Shown here: one piece after another, positions 25,907-34,744 of the stretch
Layout: each line of letters opens with the position of its first letter
How positions within the stretch are numbered: the stretch's first letter is position 1
NCBI GenBank assembly: GCA_017620335.1
Contig: JAFZQO010000021.1
Coordinates: 1 to 64,000 of the forward strand
DNA from: Bacteroidales bacterium
Lineage (GTDB): Bacteria > Bacteroidota > Bacteroidia > Bacteroidales > UBA932
Direction: 5' to 3'
Length of the DNA: 64,000 nt
The notes under the pieces: generated by a model
What the model saw: only the letters and a program-made list of their open reading frames with translations
The model's database searches: none
What the model was told of the DNA's origin: nothing
Translations under genes and position numbers: made by a program

Positions 25907-27967
25907 CTAGATTACACGAATACGCTTTATGGCGTCTTCTTCCGACCATCCACAGCGCTGCTTGAACTGCTCAATCAGATTCATCTTCTGGGCGTCATCC
26001 TGGAAGCAACTGTCGCGGAAGACTACTCGGAGGGGGTGATAATCAGCAATGGTGTCCACCACCTCATTCCCCATATTGTCCGCAAAACAAGCCACGAGAT
26101 CTCCGTCATTCACATTGTAAACGGTGCAGCCAGCCACTTCTTTTGATATCAAAGGGAGCGAAAGCTCAACGCCCCATTGAAGCATACAACCAAACAATAA
26201 ATCCAAGTCGGTCGCGTCACTCTTGATATTATTGAGGAACAGATCCAGATTGTCCTGTGAATACTCTGAAGGCGCTTTCTTAACGTCCTCAAATAAAGTA
26301 TCTGATATCTTAAAGACCCTGAAGCCAATGTCAAGTTTGGGCTCATCTATTTGGCCAAACAAACCACCATTATTACTAGTGGAAGAATCATATTGTTTAC
26401 CGATTCTACGACATCTCTCCTTGGCAATCTCACATATATTAACAGGTAAATTATGAGATTCCAGAAAATCAATCGCTGTTTGAGTGATTTTCTTCTCTTT
26501 ATTAGACTGTGTGGAAGTGACTTCAAGCTTTTCAGGGAGTTGAATCAGGATGCATTTGCGGTGTCCTTCGTCTGCATTGTTTTGTAAGAGAGTTGCATGG
26601 AAGGTCGTGCCGCTACCGGAGAAGAAATCCATAATAACCATCTCTTTATCATTACAATTCTCAATAAAACTACGGATTAGTTCTACTGGCTTTGGATTAG
26701 AGAATGGGGTATAAGGCGTTCCAAATAAACGCTTTAATGCATCCGTATCTTTTCTTGTCTGCATCTTGAAATATGCACGCATCACATCAAGACGGTCCTC
26801 GGTTATATACGTTTTCTTTGCAGGAAGTTTATCATCAGTATCCGGGAACCAAATAAGATTGTCACGAATCCAACTGTCCCAAGTCGCCCGTGTGCAACGC
26901 CATCCCGAGGATGGAGTTGCACACGGGCGACCGGTTTTTGGATTTAGCCGCTCGTCCTTAGGACCAGAACTCTGTGGATCATCGATGGGACCAATACGAA
27001 AAACACCACTTTCGTCTGCAAAATGATAATTCGCAATATTATCCCCATTTAAATCATGTTCGTCATAATACTTTTTGAGATTCTCTTCAATTAAAGCGTA
27101 ATTATCTCCACCTTGCTTATATATTTCAAGCAAATCTTTGAATGCGGGATTGGAGACTCCGTAATTGGCTAGTTTTATACTCTCAAGGTTCTTACAAAAG
27201 ACCAAACAATATTCGTGAGCTGTAGAGACAACATAAGGGTCATTCTTTGGAGTACCGTCAACAATGATTTCTGCGATGAAGTTAGCTTCTCCAAATACCT
27301 CATTCCCGATTTTCCTAAGATTGTCAACCTCGTTATCATCAATACTAATGAAAATTACACCATCATCAGTAAGGAATGACCTTGCAACGAGTAAGCGTGC
27401 ATAAATCATCGAACACCAATCCGAATGGAAACGACCATTTGTCGCAAGATTCTTCCGATAACGATTACCTTCTTCATCAATGACTCCGGATTCTTCCTCA
27501 TAATCCTCTCGAGAGATGTGGAAACTATCGTGATATACGAAGTCTTTTCCTGTATTATATGGCGGGTCAATGTATATCATCTTCACTTTGCCCATATAGG
27601 AAGTCTGCAATAACTTCAGAACTTCCAAATTATCGCCCTCAATATACAAGTTCTTAGTTGTATCCCAATTAACACTTTCTTCGGGATAAGGGCGGAGAGT
27701 CTTGTTGATAGGCGCGGCGGCATCTGAACGAGCGGATCTCTTGCCAACCCATGTAAAATCGTACACTTCATCCCCATCGTCAGCGATATTGTCCTCACCT
27801 AAAAAGGACCGAAGTTTCTCAAAATCAACAACGTGTTCGACATGATGAATGCCGTCAGGATCCGTCACATCCTTCTCGGTAAAACACGCCGGGAGTAATT
27901 TGTACAATGCCTCAAGGTTGAAGCTGCTTCCGTCTGGGGTAGCACAATTAATTCTCTGAAAATCCAT
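25907..27967 (-). CDS. mod: type III DNA methyltransferase, Mod subunit (N6-adenine, beta class)
   Basis: A 686-residue DNA adenine methyltransferase that also provides the recognition specificity. The catalytic motif IV MIYIDPPYNTGKDFVYHDSF is at about residues 134-153 and comes before the S-adenosylmethionine motif I (MDFFSGSGTTFHA, about 445-457); this order defines the beta class used by type III Mod. The middle (about 190-430) is the target-recognition region. The stop is 6 bases upstream of res, and DUF4391 precedes it by 1 base. Base composition matches res. Confidence 0.93.
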   Translation of the reverse strand: MDFQRINCATPDGSSFNLEALYKLLPACFTEKDVTDPDGIHHVEHVVDFEKLRSFLGEDNIADDGDEVYDFTWVGKRSARSDAAAPINKTLRPYPEESVNWDTTKNLYIEGDNLEVLKLLQTSYMGKVKMIYIDPPYNTGKDFVYHDSFHISREDYEEESGVIDEEGNRYRKNLATNGRFHSDWCSMIYARLLVARSFLTDDGVIFISIDDNEVDNLRKIGNEVFGEANFIAEIIVDGTPKNDPYVVSTAHEYCLVFCKNLESIKLANYGVSNPAFKDLLEIYKQGGDNYALIEENLKKYYDEHDLNGDNIANYHFADESGVFRIGPIDDPQSSGPKDERLNPKTGRPCATPSSGWRCTRATWDSWIRDNLIWFPDTDDKLPAKKTYITEDRLDVMRAYFKMQTRKDTDALKRLFGTPYTPFSNPKPVELIRSFIENCNDKEMVIMDFFSGSGTTFHATLLQNNADEGHRKCILIQLPEKLEVTSTQSNKEKKITQTAIDFLESHNLPVNICEIAKERCRRIGKQYDSSTSNNGGLFGQIDEPKLDIGFRVFKISDTLFEDVKKAPSEYSQDNLDLFLNNIKSDATDLDLLFGCMLQWGVELSLPLISKEVAGCTVYNVNDGDLVACFADNMGNEVVDTIADYHPLRVVFRDSCFQDDAQKMNLIEQFKQRCGWSEEDAIKRIRVI

Positions 27968-27968
27968 A

Positions 27969-28655
27969 TTAAAGTAATTCTTTTAATTCTTTCTCAAGCA
28001 TTTCCAAATCTTTACGCTCAATCTTCAGATCTGCGTTTATAATCATCTGCTCGCTGAATTGTCGTTCAGCGCGAATCTTATTCTCTAAAGATGAGACAAC
28101 CTTCCTCTTGGCTGAAAGCGCCTTACGCAGTTCTACGACCCTTTGAAGGTCAGCATTATCTGCCGGTTGAATCCCCGATACATAGGAAACAATACTATTG
28201 TAAATCAGGTCCAATGAAATCCCACTAAGTGGCAAGCGAAGTTGGGCCCTACTCATCCAGCGAGAGCGATATGATTCGGTGATTCTGAAAAGCCCTTTTG
28301 CTTCATCAGTCCACTGCTTATAGTTAATCAGCAGGCGGCACTTTGCATCGTTCTCAAGGATGAATACCGTATGCCTTGGAAGGCCCTTATCTATAAAAGT
28401 GAATACATCGTCGGGGCAGTCCTGTGATTTGACAAGAACATGGAAGACCGTTATCTCATGTACTGTTTCTCCATCCTCAACCCCAAGCGTATCAGCTGTA
28501 AGCTTATATAGCCACGTGATTTGATCGACATCTTCAACAAATCGCTGGCGAATCCGGTTGTTAACGGGCATATTGTCGTAGAACGCCTTCTTAGGGACAT
28601 TCTTACCAACGAGTACCGTAGAGGGATAAGACAATATGTTTTCAGTTTCCGCCAT
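27969..28655 (-). CDS. DUF4391 protein
   Basis: A 228-residue DUF4391 family protein. The family is repeatedly found between a helicase gene and type III Mod/Res genes, as here. The N-terminal half is a mixed alpha/beta domain (HEITVFHVLVKSQDCPDDVFTFIDKGLPRHTVFIL). The C-terminus is a coiled coil (LRKALSAKRKVVSSLENKIRAERQFSEQ). No catalytic motif is visible. Its start overlaps the helicase stop by one base (TAATG), so the two are translated together. Molecular function is not known. Confidence 0.85.
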   Translation of the reverse strand: MAETENILSYPSTVLVGKNVPKKAFYDNMPVNNRIRQRFVEDVDQITWLYKLTADTLGVEDGETVHEITVFHVLVKSQDCPDDVFTFIDKGLPRHTVFILENDAKCRLLINYKQWTDEAKGLFRITESYRSRWMSRAQLRLPLSGISLDLIYNSIVSYVSGIQPADNADLQRVVELRKALSAKRKVVSSLENKIRAERQFSEQMIINADLKIERKDLEMLEKELKELL

Positions 28656-31600
28656 TATCTAACCACGAGGAAAGAAATCAATTCAAAGTCATCGAGTCCC
28701 TTGATGTCACCACGTAACGCTGACGTTTCGCCAACGGAGAAAAGGCTAGCGATATCATTCTCTTCTTTTACATTGATGATACTACCAATTGCATCACCCA
28801 GAAGTTTGGAATAAGTTGTCATTTTAAGGCCATCACGGGTTTCTCTGTTGAAGACACGACAAAGAGAAGCCTGTGGTACATTCTTTCCCTTGCACAAACT
28901 ACGGAACTTATCAAGCAGTTCCTTAGGCGACAGATGATTGATGACGACAGACCCATCGTTTCGGACATAGATAAGGTAGAACGGATGCAGGCGGTTCTTC
29001 TTATCGATATTGATGCCCTTGTTACGATTCTTCAAGACATATATGACACCAGGCTCAGTAAACTCGTTGTGGCTCACAACAGCGTGGAGGCCAAAGGGAG
29101 TATGTTCCACGTTCTCGTGCGTCTTCATGTACTCCAGCAAGTCCAGACGGAATTCATTGAGGCCAAGATCCATAATGGACACGCCACTATTCATCTCCTC
29201 AATGTCGACGACCTCTTCCTGTAATTTCTTCAGCTGAGCCTTCCGGTATTCCAAGTCGCCTTTCTCCTCTGGAGAGATAGGATTATCATCACCGGTGGAG
29301 GTTAGGACGGAAACCTTCATTCGTGCCTCAACACGGCCCTTGAGGTCGATATACTCGTCTAGGGTCATGTCTGGCCAGTAGTTGACCAACTGGATAACAT
29401 CGTTCTTGGATCCAATACGGTCGATACGTCCGAAACGCTGGATGATGCGGACGGGATTCCAATGGATGTCGTAGTTGATGAGGTAGTCGCAGTCCTGAAG
29501 GTTCTGCCCCTCGGAGATGCAGTCGGTCGCGATTAGGACTTCGATCTCCTCATCGATATTCGGATAGACGGAAGCCTTTTCCTTGGAGATAGGGGAGAAG
29601 AGCGTCAGGACCTTGTTAAAATCCAGCTTCTCTTTGAGCTTAATAGTGCTCCTCGCCTCGACATCACCGGTGACAAGGGCAGTGTCCATGTCATACTTCT
29701 CCTTGATGGGCTTCGCTAGGTTCTCATAGAGATAGACGGCCGTGTCAGAGAATGCAGTGAAGATGATGACCTTCTTGTTTTCGCCATTGATGGGGTTGGC
29801 GAACTTGTTCCGGAGATCGTCAATGAGTTGCTGAAGTTTGCTGTCATGCTCGGGCGTGATGTCGTCTAGCATCAGCTTGGTAAGGGCTAGTTCTTCCTGG
29901 TCTCGGACAAGATACTGCCGCCAAGCTGTATAGTCCATGTCCTCTAACGCAATCTTGTTCTTCTTGGTGCCGATGAAAGCGTCGTTTTCGGCATCGTCTA
30001 TGTCGAAGTCGTAGCCCTGAGCTTCCTCCACGTCAATGAAGGTATCGTGGTTGTCAATCTTCTCGATGGTGGAGGTAATAAGATTCAGAACACGCTCCAA
30101 GGTAAGGCGGAAGGAGTTTACAGAACTCTCCAGTCGCTTGAGCATGAGGATGCACATAATGCGCCGGATTCCCATTTCGCGGCCGACCAGGGAAAGACCG
30201 GCACCGTGTGTCTCCGGGTCGAGCTTATATTTCTCCGCTTTGCTAGCCAAGATGAACTCTGATGGAGTATAAATAGCCAGATTAAGCTTCTGTAGCTGAG
30301 CGAAAATCTCGTTGTAGTTGATTGCTGTCGGTAAATCCGTAAGGGATGGACGACGGGAAAGCGGAGCGAGGCGTGTCGGGAACTTGCCGACCGCCGCAGT
30401 ATCGTAATAAGCCTCGATATGCTTTCGACTGCGGGCAATGGTGACAGAGTCCAAGACCTCGAAAAAGTCGAAGCTGAGCATCCCAAGGAGCTTGTCTGTG
30501 CTACGCTCTTCGCTGGGCAGCTTAGCCCACTGGTTGTAGGCCTTCTGGGCTTGCCGGAAGATGTCGTCGATGGAAGATTCCGTGTTAAGGATGGAATCCA
30601 TCCGCTGGACATCTCCCTCGTAAGCAAGCTGGAGCTGGTTCTTAAGATCGTTGAAACGGTTATTGACCGGGGTTGCAGACAACATCAGCACCTTGGTCTT
30701 AACTCCGGCCTTGATAACCTTGTTCATCAAACGCAGGTAGCGGTTCTCGCGGGGATCTTCATCTTCATCCCCCCATGTGAGCTTGCCACCATTGCGGAAG
30801 TTGTGAGATTCGTCAATGACCACCAAATCGAAGTTGCCCCAGTTGATTTTGTCCAGTGCTATACCGTTGGACTGGCCACCGGCACGAGATAGGTCGGAAT
30901 GGAAGAGAACGGTGTATCCGAGACGGTCAGCCGCAATAGGATTGGTAACGTAGTTGTTTCGGTAAGTCATCCAGTTGTCGCAGAGTTTCTTAGGGCAAAG
31001 GACCAGAACGGATTTGTTGCGAGTCTCGTAGTACTTTATTACGGCGAGGGCCGTAAAGGTCTTACCCAAACCGACGCTGTCTGCCAGGATGCAGCCGTTG
31101 TATTTCTCCAGCTTGTTGATGATGGCCAGGGCGGCATCCTTCTGGAAGTCATAGAGCTTGTTCCAGATCTTGCTATCCTTGAATCCCGTCGCCTCGTTGG
31201 GTAGGACGTCTTCGGAAATATCCTCCAGGAATTCGTTGAAGATGTTGTATAGGGTGACGAAATAAATAAATTCCGGAGAATTCTCTTTGTAGATGTTCGA
31301 GATGTGATCTATGATTTCCTCGGTAACGTCGGCAAAGTCCTTGTCGTTGTTCCAAAGTTCGTTGAACACACGAAGGTATTGTCTGGCATTCTCTCCATCA
31401 ATGCGCTGGACATAGTTCATCAAATTATTCCCCCTCTCGCAGCCTAACCCCGTTGTGGTAAATTCATTGACCGGAAGATACGTGAAATTCTCATTGGTAC
31501 CAGCTACGGAAACAAATCCCATCATCTGCTGGGGCGTGGTGTTAGACTTGAACTTGACCTTCTCCTTGATCCACTTGGCGCACTCGATGGCGATGGCTTT

Positions 31601-32365
31601 CTGAGTGAGTTGGTTCCTCAAACGGACCTCGAACTCGGAGCCGTACAACGTGCGCTCGCGGTTGATACGGGGGATAAAAAACTCCCTGCGCTGTTTGGAT
31701 TCACGTTCCTGGACAAATGAAGGGGCAGTGAAAATGAAACGCAGTTCATCAATGTCCTGCAATTGTTCCTTCAGCTCATTGAAGGCGTAGATGGAGAAAC
31801 ACGCGGCTGCGATGCTTACCTTGGTGCCTTCGCCGATAGTGACGCGCAGGTTGTCTACGACCTTGTTGTTGATGTTGTCAAAGAAAGAGAGGGAAGTGTC
31901 AGGGAAAACGCTGTCCGGAGCAGGAGGTGCCGGTGCCTCGTTCTTCCGGTGGACCTCGATGACATTGCCCAGATGGAACTCTTCAACCCAGAATGCAAAG
32001 CGGGGGACACCTTGTGCGTCTTCCCGAATGCCTTCAGGATGGAAGGTGTAATCTACTACTTCAACGATGGCCCTGTCGCGCTGCTTGGCATAGCCGACAG
32101 CCAGAGCGAGGTACTTATACTGACGGGGGAGGAAGGGGAAGCCGCCTTCCACGATGTCATCGACATAGTATTCCTTCGAGAAATCCTTGACGACCTCGGG
32201 ATTCAGCTTGTACTTGGTTGCCGGATCCTTGATCAGGTACTTGTTGGCCGTAGTGCCTTCCTTGACTTCTCGGTACTCAATCTTTTTCGTACCAGCGACT
32301 ATCTGGTCGAAAAAGACCTGCTTTATGGGCAGATAAAGAGTATTCTCTTTATTGGGGGCTTCCAT
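28655..32365 (-). CDS. SNF2/DEAD helicase with ASCH-like and PLD-like N-terminal domains
   Basis: A 1236-residue protein. Residues about 1-150 resemble an ASCH/PUA-like domain (LPIKQVFFDQIVAGTKKIEYREV). About 165-330 looks like the PLD-type domain seen at the front of many defence helicases (VSIAAACFSIYAFNELKEQL, then LRFIFTAPSF). The helicase core follows: Walker A LADSVGLGKTFTAL (about 425), DEAH-type box VVIDESHNF, SATPVNNRFND (motif III), and motifs V/VI ATDCISEGQNLQDCDYLINYD and RIIQRFGRIDRIG. It heads the restriction operon. Motor activity on double-stranded DNA is expected; no HKD pair is obvious in the PLD part. Confidence 0.88.
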   Translation of the reverse strand: MEAPNKENTLYLPIKQVFFDQIVAGTKKIEYREVKEGTTANKYLIKDPATKYKLNPEVVKDFSKEYYVDDIVEGGFPFLPRQYKYLALAVGYAKQRDRAIVEVVDYTFHPEGIREDAQGVPRFAFWVEEFHLGNVIEVHRKNEAPAPPAPDSVFPDTSLSFFDNINNKVVDNLRVTIGEGTKVSIAAACFSIYAFNELKEQLQDIDELRFIFTAPSFVQERESKQRREFFIPRINRERTLYGSEFEVRLRNQLTQKAIAIECAKWIKEKVKFKSNTTPQQMMGFVSVAGTNENFTYLPVNEFTTTGLGCERGNNLMNYVQRIDGENARQYLRVFNELWNNDKDFADVTEEIIDHISNIYKENSPEFIYFVTLYNIFNEFLEDISEDVLPNEATGFKDSKIWNKLYDFQKDAALAIINKLEKYNGCILADSVGLGKTFTALAVIKYYETRNKSVLVLCPKKLCDNWMTYRNNYVTNPIAADRLGYTVLFHSDLSRAGGQSNGIALDKINWGNFDLVVIDESHNFRNGGKLTWGDEDEDPRENRYLRLMNKVIKAGVKTKVLMLSATPVNNRFNDLKNQLQLAYEGDVQRMDSILNTESSIDDIFRQAQKAYNQWAKLPSEERSTDKLLGMLSFDFFEVLDSVTIARSRKHIEAYYDTAAVGKFPTRLAPLSRRPSLTDLPTAINYNEIFAQLQKLNLAIYTPSEFILASKAEKYKLDPETHGAGLSLVGREMGIRRIMCILMLKRLESSVNSFRLTLERVLNLITSTIEKIDNHDTFIDVEEAQGYDFDIDDAENDAFIGTKKNKIALEDMDYTAWRQYLVRDQEELALTKLMLDDITPEHDSKLQQLIDDLRNKFANPINGENKKVIIFTAFSDTAVYLYENLAKPIKEKYDMDTALVTGDVEARSTIKLKEKLDFNKVLTLFSPISKEKASVYPNIDEEIEVLIATDCISEGQNLQDCDYLINYDIHWNPVRIIQRFGRIDRIGSKNDVIQLVNYWPDMTLDEYIDLKGRVEARMKVSVLTSTGDDNPISPEEKGDLEYRKAQLKKLQEEVVDIEEMNSGVSIMDLGLNEFRLDLLEYMKTHENVEHTPFGLHAVVSHNEFTEPGVIYVLKNRNKGINIDKKNRLHPFYLIYVRNDGSVVINHLSPKELLDKFRSLCKGKNVPQASLCRVFNRETRDGLKMTTYSKLLGDAIGSIINVKEENDIASLFSVGETSALRGDIKGLDDFELISFLVVR

Positions 32366-32396
32366 TGTGGTTCTTTCTTGTGAATTGCTTAACCTA

Positions 32397-32404
32397 CAAA
32401 TTTA
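32397..32404 (-). promoter_or_regulatory. Bacteroidetes -7 box for the restriction operon
   Basis: TAAATTTG on the minus strand matches TAnnTTTG, 31 bases upstream of the helicase ATG and after the end of the frameshifted ATPase. No good -33 box, so the operon may also be read from further upstream. Confidence 0.45.
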
Positions 32405-32454
32405 ACATTTTTTCATCTCGTATCTACCTTCTGTAATGATTTTCTGACTATTAG

Positions 32455-33166
32455 CTATACGACCAGCGTGTTTACCATCGTGTCCCTGTGGTTGATGAAG
32501 GCCTCCGTAATCTTGTAACTCTCAGTTTGTTCATACTCAAGATAATGCATCCCTGTACCATCGAAACCGATGATGTCCGCATCAGGAATTGCCAACAAAA
32601 TAGGGGCAATGGGTGACGATGATGTACTGTGAACCCTCCCTGGCCATCTCGACAATCCGGGAGAAAAGTGACAGCTGACGGTTGGGAGAAAGGGCGGCTT
32701 CAGGCTCATCCATGAGGAAGATACCGGTCCTTGTAAAGGTCTTGATGAAGTTCAGGAAGCTCTCGCCGTGTGACTGCTCGTGAAGGGTCTTTTCTCCGTA
32801 CATCGGACCCCAGCCTTTCTCGTACTCGATGGCCTGCGTCGAGACGTTGTAGAAGCTCTCGGCCCGCAGGAAGAATCCCCGGTTCTTGTCATGGACACCC
32901 TTGCCGATGGTAATGGCGTCGCAAAGATCGGAATAGTCGTCGTGGGTGGAGAAACGGTAGTTCAGGGAACCGCCCTCCGGATTGAATCCATAGGCAATCG
33001 CGATGGCCTCCAGAAGGGTTGACTTCCCGGAGCCGTTCTCGCCGACGAAGAAGGTCACTGGCTTACAGAACTGTAACTTCTGCAACAGGGAGATCGCCGG
33101 AATCCGTGTCAGGTAGGATTCTTCCTGGATTTTGTTCCAGTCGATAGAAATGTAATCGATATACAT
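32455..33166 (-). pseudogene. frameshifted copy of the AAA/ABC-type ATPase
   Basis: The same protein as at 10194-10913, with most residues identical (MYID..IDW, GENGSGKST, MDEPEAALSP, IIVTH). The frame is broken after IVTH by one extra base within 32600-32611, compared with the intact copy. The last 50 codons (IPDADIIGFDGTGM...) continue in another frame to 32455. The truncated product would keep Walker A and B but lose the C-terminal lobe. An error in the sequence read cannot be excluded. It lies directly before the restriction operon and 10 bases after a small membrane-protein gene. Confidence 0.85.
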
Positions 33167-33176
33167 GGCGGCCACT

Positions 33177-33473
33177 CTATTGTTTGCAGTAATCTTTCCT
33201 AACCGCATTCACAACGAGAGCAATCCATATCATCGTTCCGTAAAGGAGTATCACTCCAATCGAACCGTGTAGGACTCCTTCTGTGAACCGAAACCACGGA
33301 TCCTCCGTAATTATAAACCGGAAGATATCCAACACGATGACAGCATAAAACATGAATAGAATTAAACCCAGAAGACATCTTAGGGCTTTGTCTGAATGGC
33401 ATAATAGCCACGCTGAGACCAGGTATATCGAGACACCCAGCGTCCATAAGATACAATGACCCATCCCAGGCAT
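33177..33473 (-). CDS. small three-helix membrane protein
   Basis: A 98-residue protein with three hydrophobic segments: about 8-27 (ILWTLGVSIYLVSAWLL), 34-55 (CLLGLILFMFYAVIVLDIF) and 67-90 (LHGSIGVILLYGTMIWIALVV). It ends in a basic tail (RKDYCKQ). Its stop is 10 bases before the ATPase pseudogene, and a TATATTTG box lies upstream at 33515-33522. I do not recognise it. It would sit in the inner membrane, probably co-expressed with the ATPase when that was intact. Confidence 0.6.
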   Translation of the reverse strand: MPGMGHCILWTLGVSIYLVSAWLLCHSDKALRCLLGLILFMFYAVIVLDIFRFIITEDPWFRFTEGVLHGSIGVILLYGTMIWIALVVNAVRKDYCKQ

Positions 33474-33514
33474 ATGGTTTAACGTTTGGGGGTATTATTA
33501 CTTGCTTTCGCGGG

Positions 33515-33522
33515 CAAATATA
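33515..33522 (-). promoter_or_regulatory. Bacteroidetes -7 box
   Basis: TATATTTG on the minus strand, 42 bases upstream of the small membrane-protein gene. It could be the promoter of the whole ATPase/restriction transcript. Confidence 0.42.
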
Positions 33523-33622
33523 AAGGGCGGTTGTGCCAAATCGTGATACAATACCTGAAAAATCGTGTATCTTTTCAGACCACCCCCAAGAAGGAGGTGG
33601 CCACGTAGCCGAACTGTTTGAA

Positions 33623-34138
33623 TTACCGACGGAGCCAGTCAAGGAACTCCTCAATCGGGGAGGCCTTGAAACTGTGATGCAGGAGCTTTGCCTTCAGGAG
33701 ACGGGGGGTGTCGCTCGATAGCTGATCACGCAGGGCAATTGCCCGAACACGCCATCCGGAGACCATTTCATATCCCTTCTTTCCACATTCGCATTCATAC
33801 TCTAGGTCCACGCGACCGCTGAGCGGAGAACCAACGTAGCGGTAAGGGAACAGTGTCTTCCTGCATTTGGGGCATGTTACCTGGAAGAGTTCCGGGTGCT
33901 CGATGTTGCAGCGGATGAAGGACCCCAGCCATACAGGGTCGGGAGCGATTTCCGCCACCCAACCCATGCTGTAGGTCATCTCCATGTAGAGTGGGATGAA
34001 ATAGAACCTGTCATCGTCCTTCCAGTCATCGAAACGGGCGTAGATCTCGTTCGCGTTGATGTAGAACAGTTTGGTGAGGAGACGCTGCTCCTCGGTAGGG
34101 CGCAATCCGGCCTTACGAAAGAAATTGTACTTGTCCAT
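33623..34138 (-). CDS. zinc-ribbon hypothetical protein
   Basis: A 171-residue protein. It contains a probable zinc ribbon: CPKCRKTLFPYRYVGSPLSG, then the second pair YECECGKKG (about 100-132). The N-terminal half is helical (DKYNFFRKAGLRPTEEQRLLTKLFYINANEIY). The ATG at 34138 is preferred to the frame start at 34234 because the upstream stretch is not protein-like. Unknown function; the zinc site suggests nucleic-acid or protein binding. Confidence 0.7.
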   Translation of the reverse strand: MDKYNFFRKAGLRPTEEQRLLTKLFYINANEIYARFDDWKDDDRFYFIPLYMEMTYSMGWVAEIAPDPVWLGSFIRCNIEHPELFQVTCPKCRKTLFPYRYVGSPLSGRVDLEYECECGKKGYEMVSGWRVRAIALRDQLSSDTPRLLKAKLLHHSFKASPIEEFLDWLRR

Positions 34139-34278
34139 GATACAGACTTTTTTTGATTGAACATCCGCATCGTTTTGCCACCGTGGCGTCTGGCAAGCTC
34201 GGTTGGCGCTCCTCTTGGGAGACTCTTGATGCACAGGACAAAGTTATGGAGTTCTTTCCAGTTCTCCAAAAGAAAAAG

Positions 34279-34286
34279 TATATTTG
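34279..34286 (+). promoter_or_regulatory. Bacteroidetes -7 box upstream of the RpoA-CTD-like gene
   Basis: TATATTTG matches TAnnTTTG, 35 bases upstream of the ATG at 34322. No clear TTTG at -33. Confidence 0.45.
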
Positions 34287-34321
34287 CAAGAGCGCATAAC
34301 CAATTGCTTGACTGACAGGAT

Positions 34322-34726
34322 ATGAAACAAGAAGCCACTCTCACTTCGAAAGACCGTCTCTCAATGGATGACTTTTATGAAATATCCTTGGAGTCGCTTG
34401 TCCTGCCGAAAATGGACCGGGAACTTTTCCGGCGTTTTGTCGAAGAGAATAAGAAACCGATAGAGGCACTTTGGTTAAGATTCCTTGCGGAAGAGGCATC
34501 CAGGCCCAAGGATGACTGGACACCCGTGATGTTTACGAAGATAGAGGATACGCCACTTCCGAACCTGGCCAAGAATGTGTTGAAAACCCATGATATAACG
34601 ATGGTCGGGCATTTGGTACAGCATACCCCGAAGGATTTGCTGGGGTTCTGGTCACTCGGCCGCTGCACATTGCATGAGATCATGAAGTATCTGGAAACGA
34701 TTGGTTTGGAACTGGCTTCAGATTAG
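34322..34726 (+). CDS. protein with RNA polymerase alpha C-terminal-like helix-hairpin-helix domain
   Basis: A 134-residue protein. Its last 55 residues (LPNLAKNVLKTHDITMVGHLVQHTPKDLLGFWSLGRCTLHEIMKYLETIGLEL) follow the alpha-CTD pattern: LS..A.N.LK..gI.TV.dLv..t..dLL....lGrksL.EI...L...GL. The N-terminal 75 residues are helical and unknown. It has no RpoA dimerization domain, so it is not a polymerase subunit. It may bind UP-element-like DNA or an activator surface. It starts a plus-strand run of genes reaching 37607. Confidence 0.7.
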   Translation: MKQEATLTSKDRLSMDDFYEISLESLVLPKMDRELFRRFVEENKKPIEALWLRFLAEEASRPKDDWTPVMFTKIEDTPLPNLAKNVLKTHDITMVGHLVQHTPKDLLGFWSLGRCTLHEIMKYLETIGLELASD

Positions 34727-34744
34727 TTGGATAATATCGGACCC

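Noticed and set aside
18008..32365. DISARM or BREX assignment for the restriction operon
   Set aside because: No DrmA/DrmB, PglX, BrxC or PglZ-like genes; the motifs fit type III Mod/Res plus McrBC.
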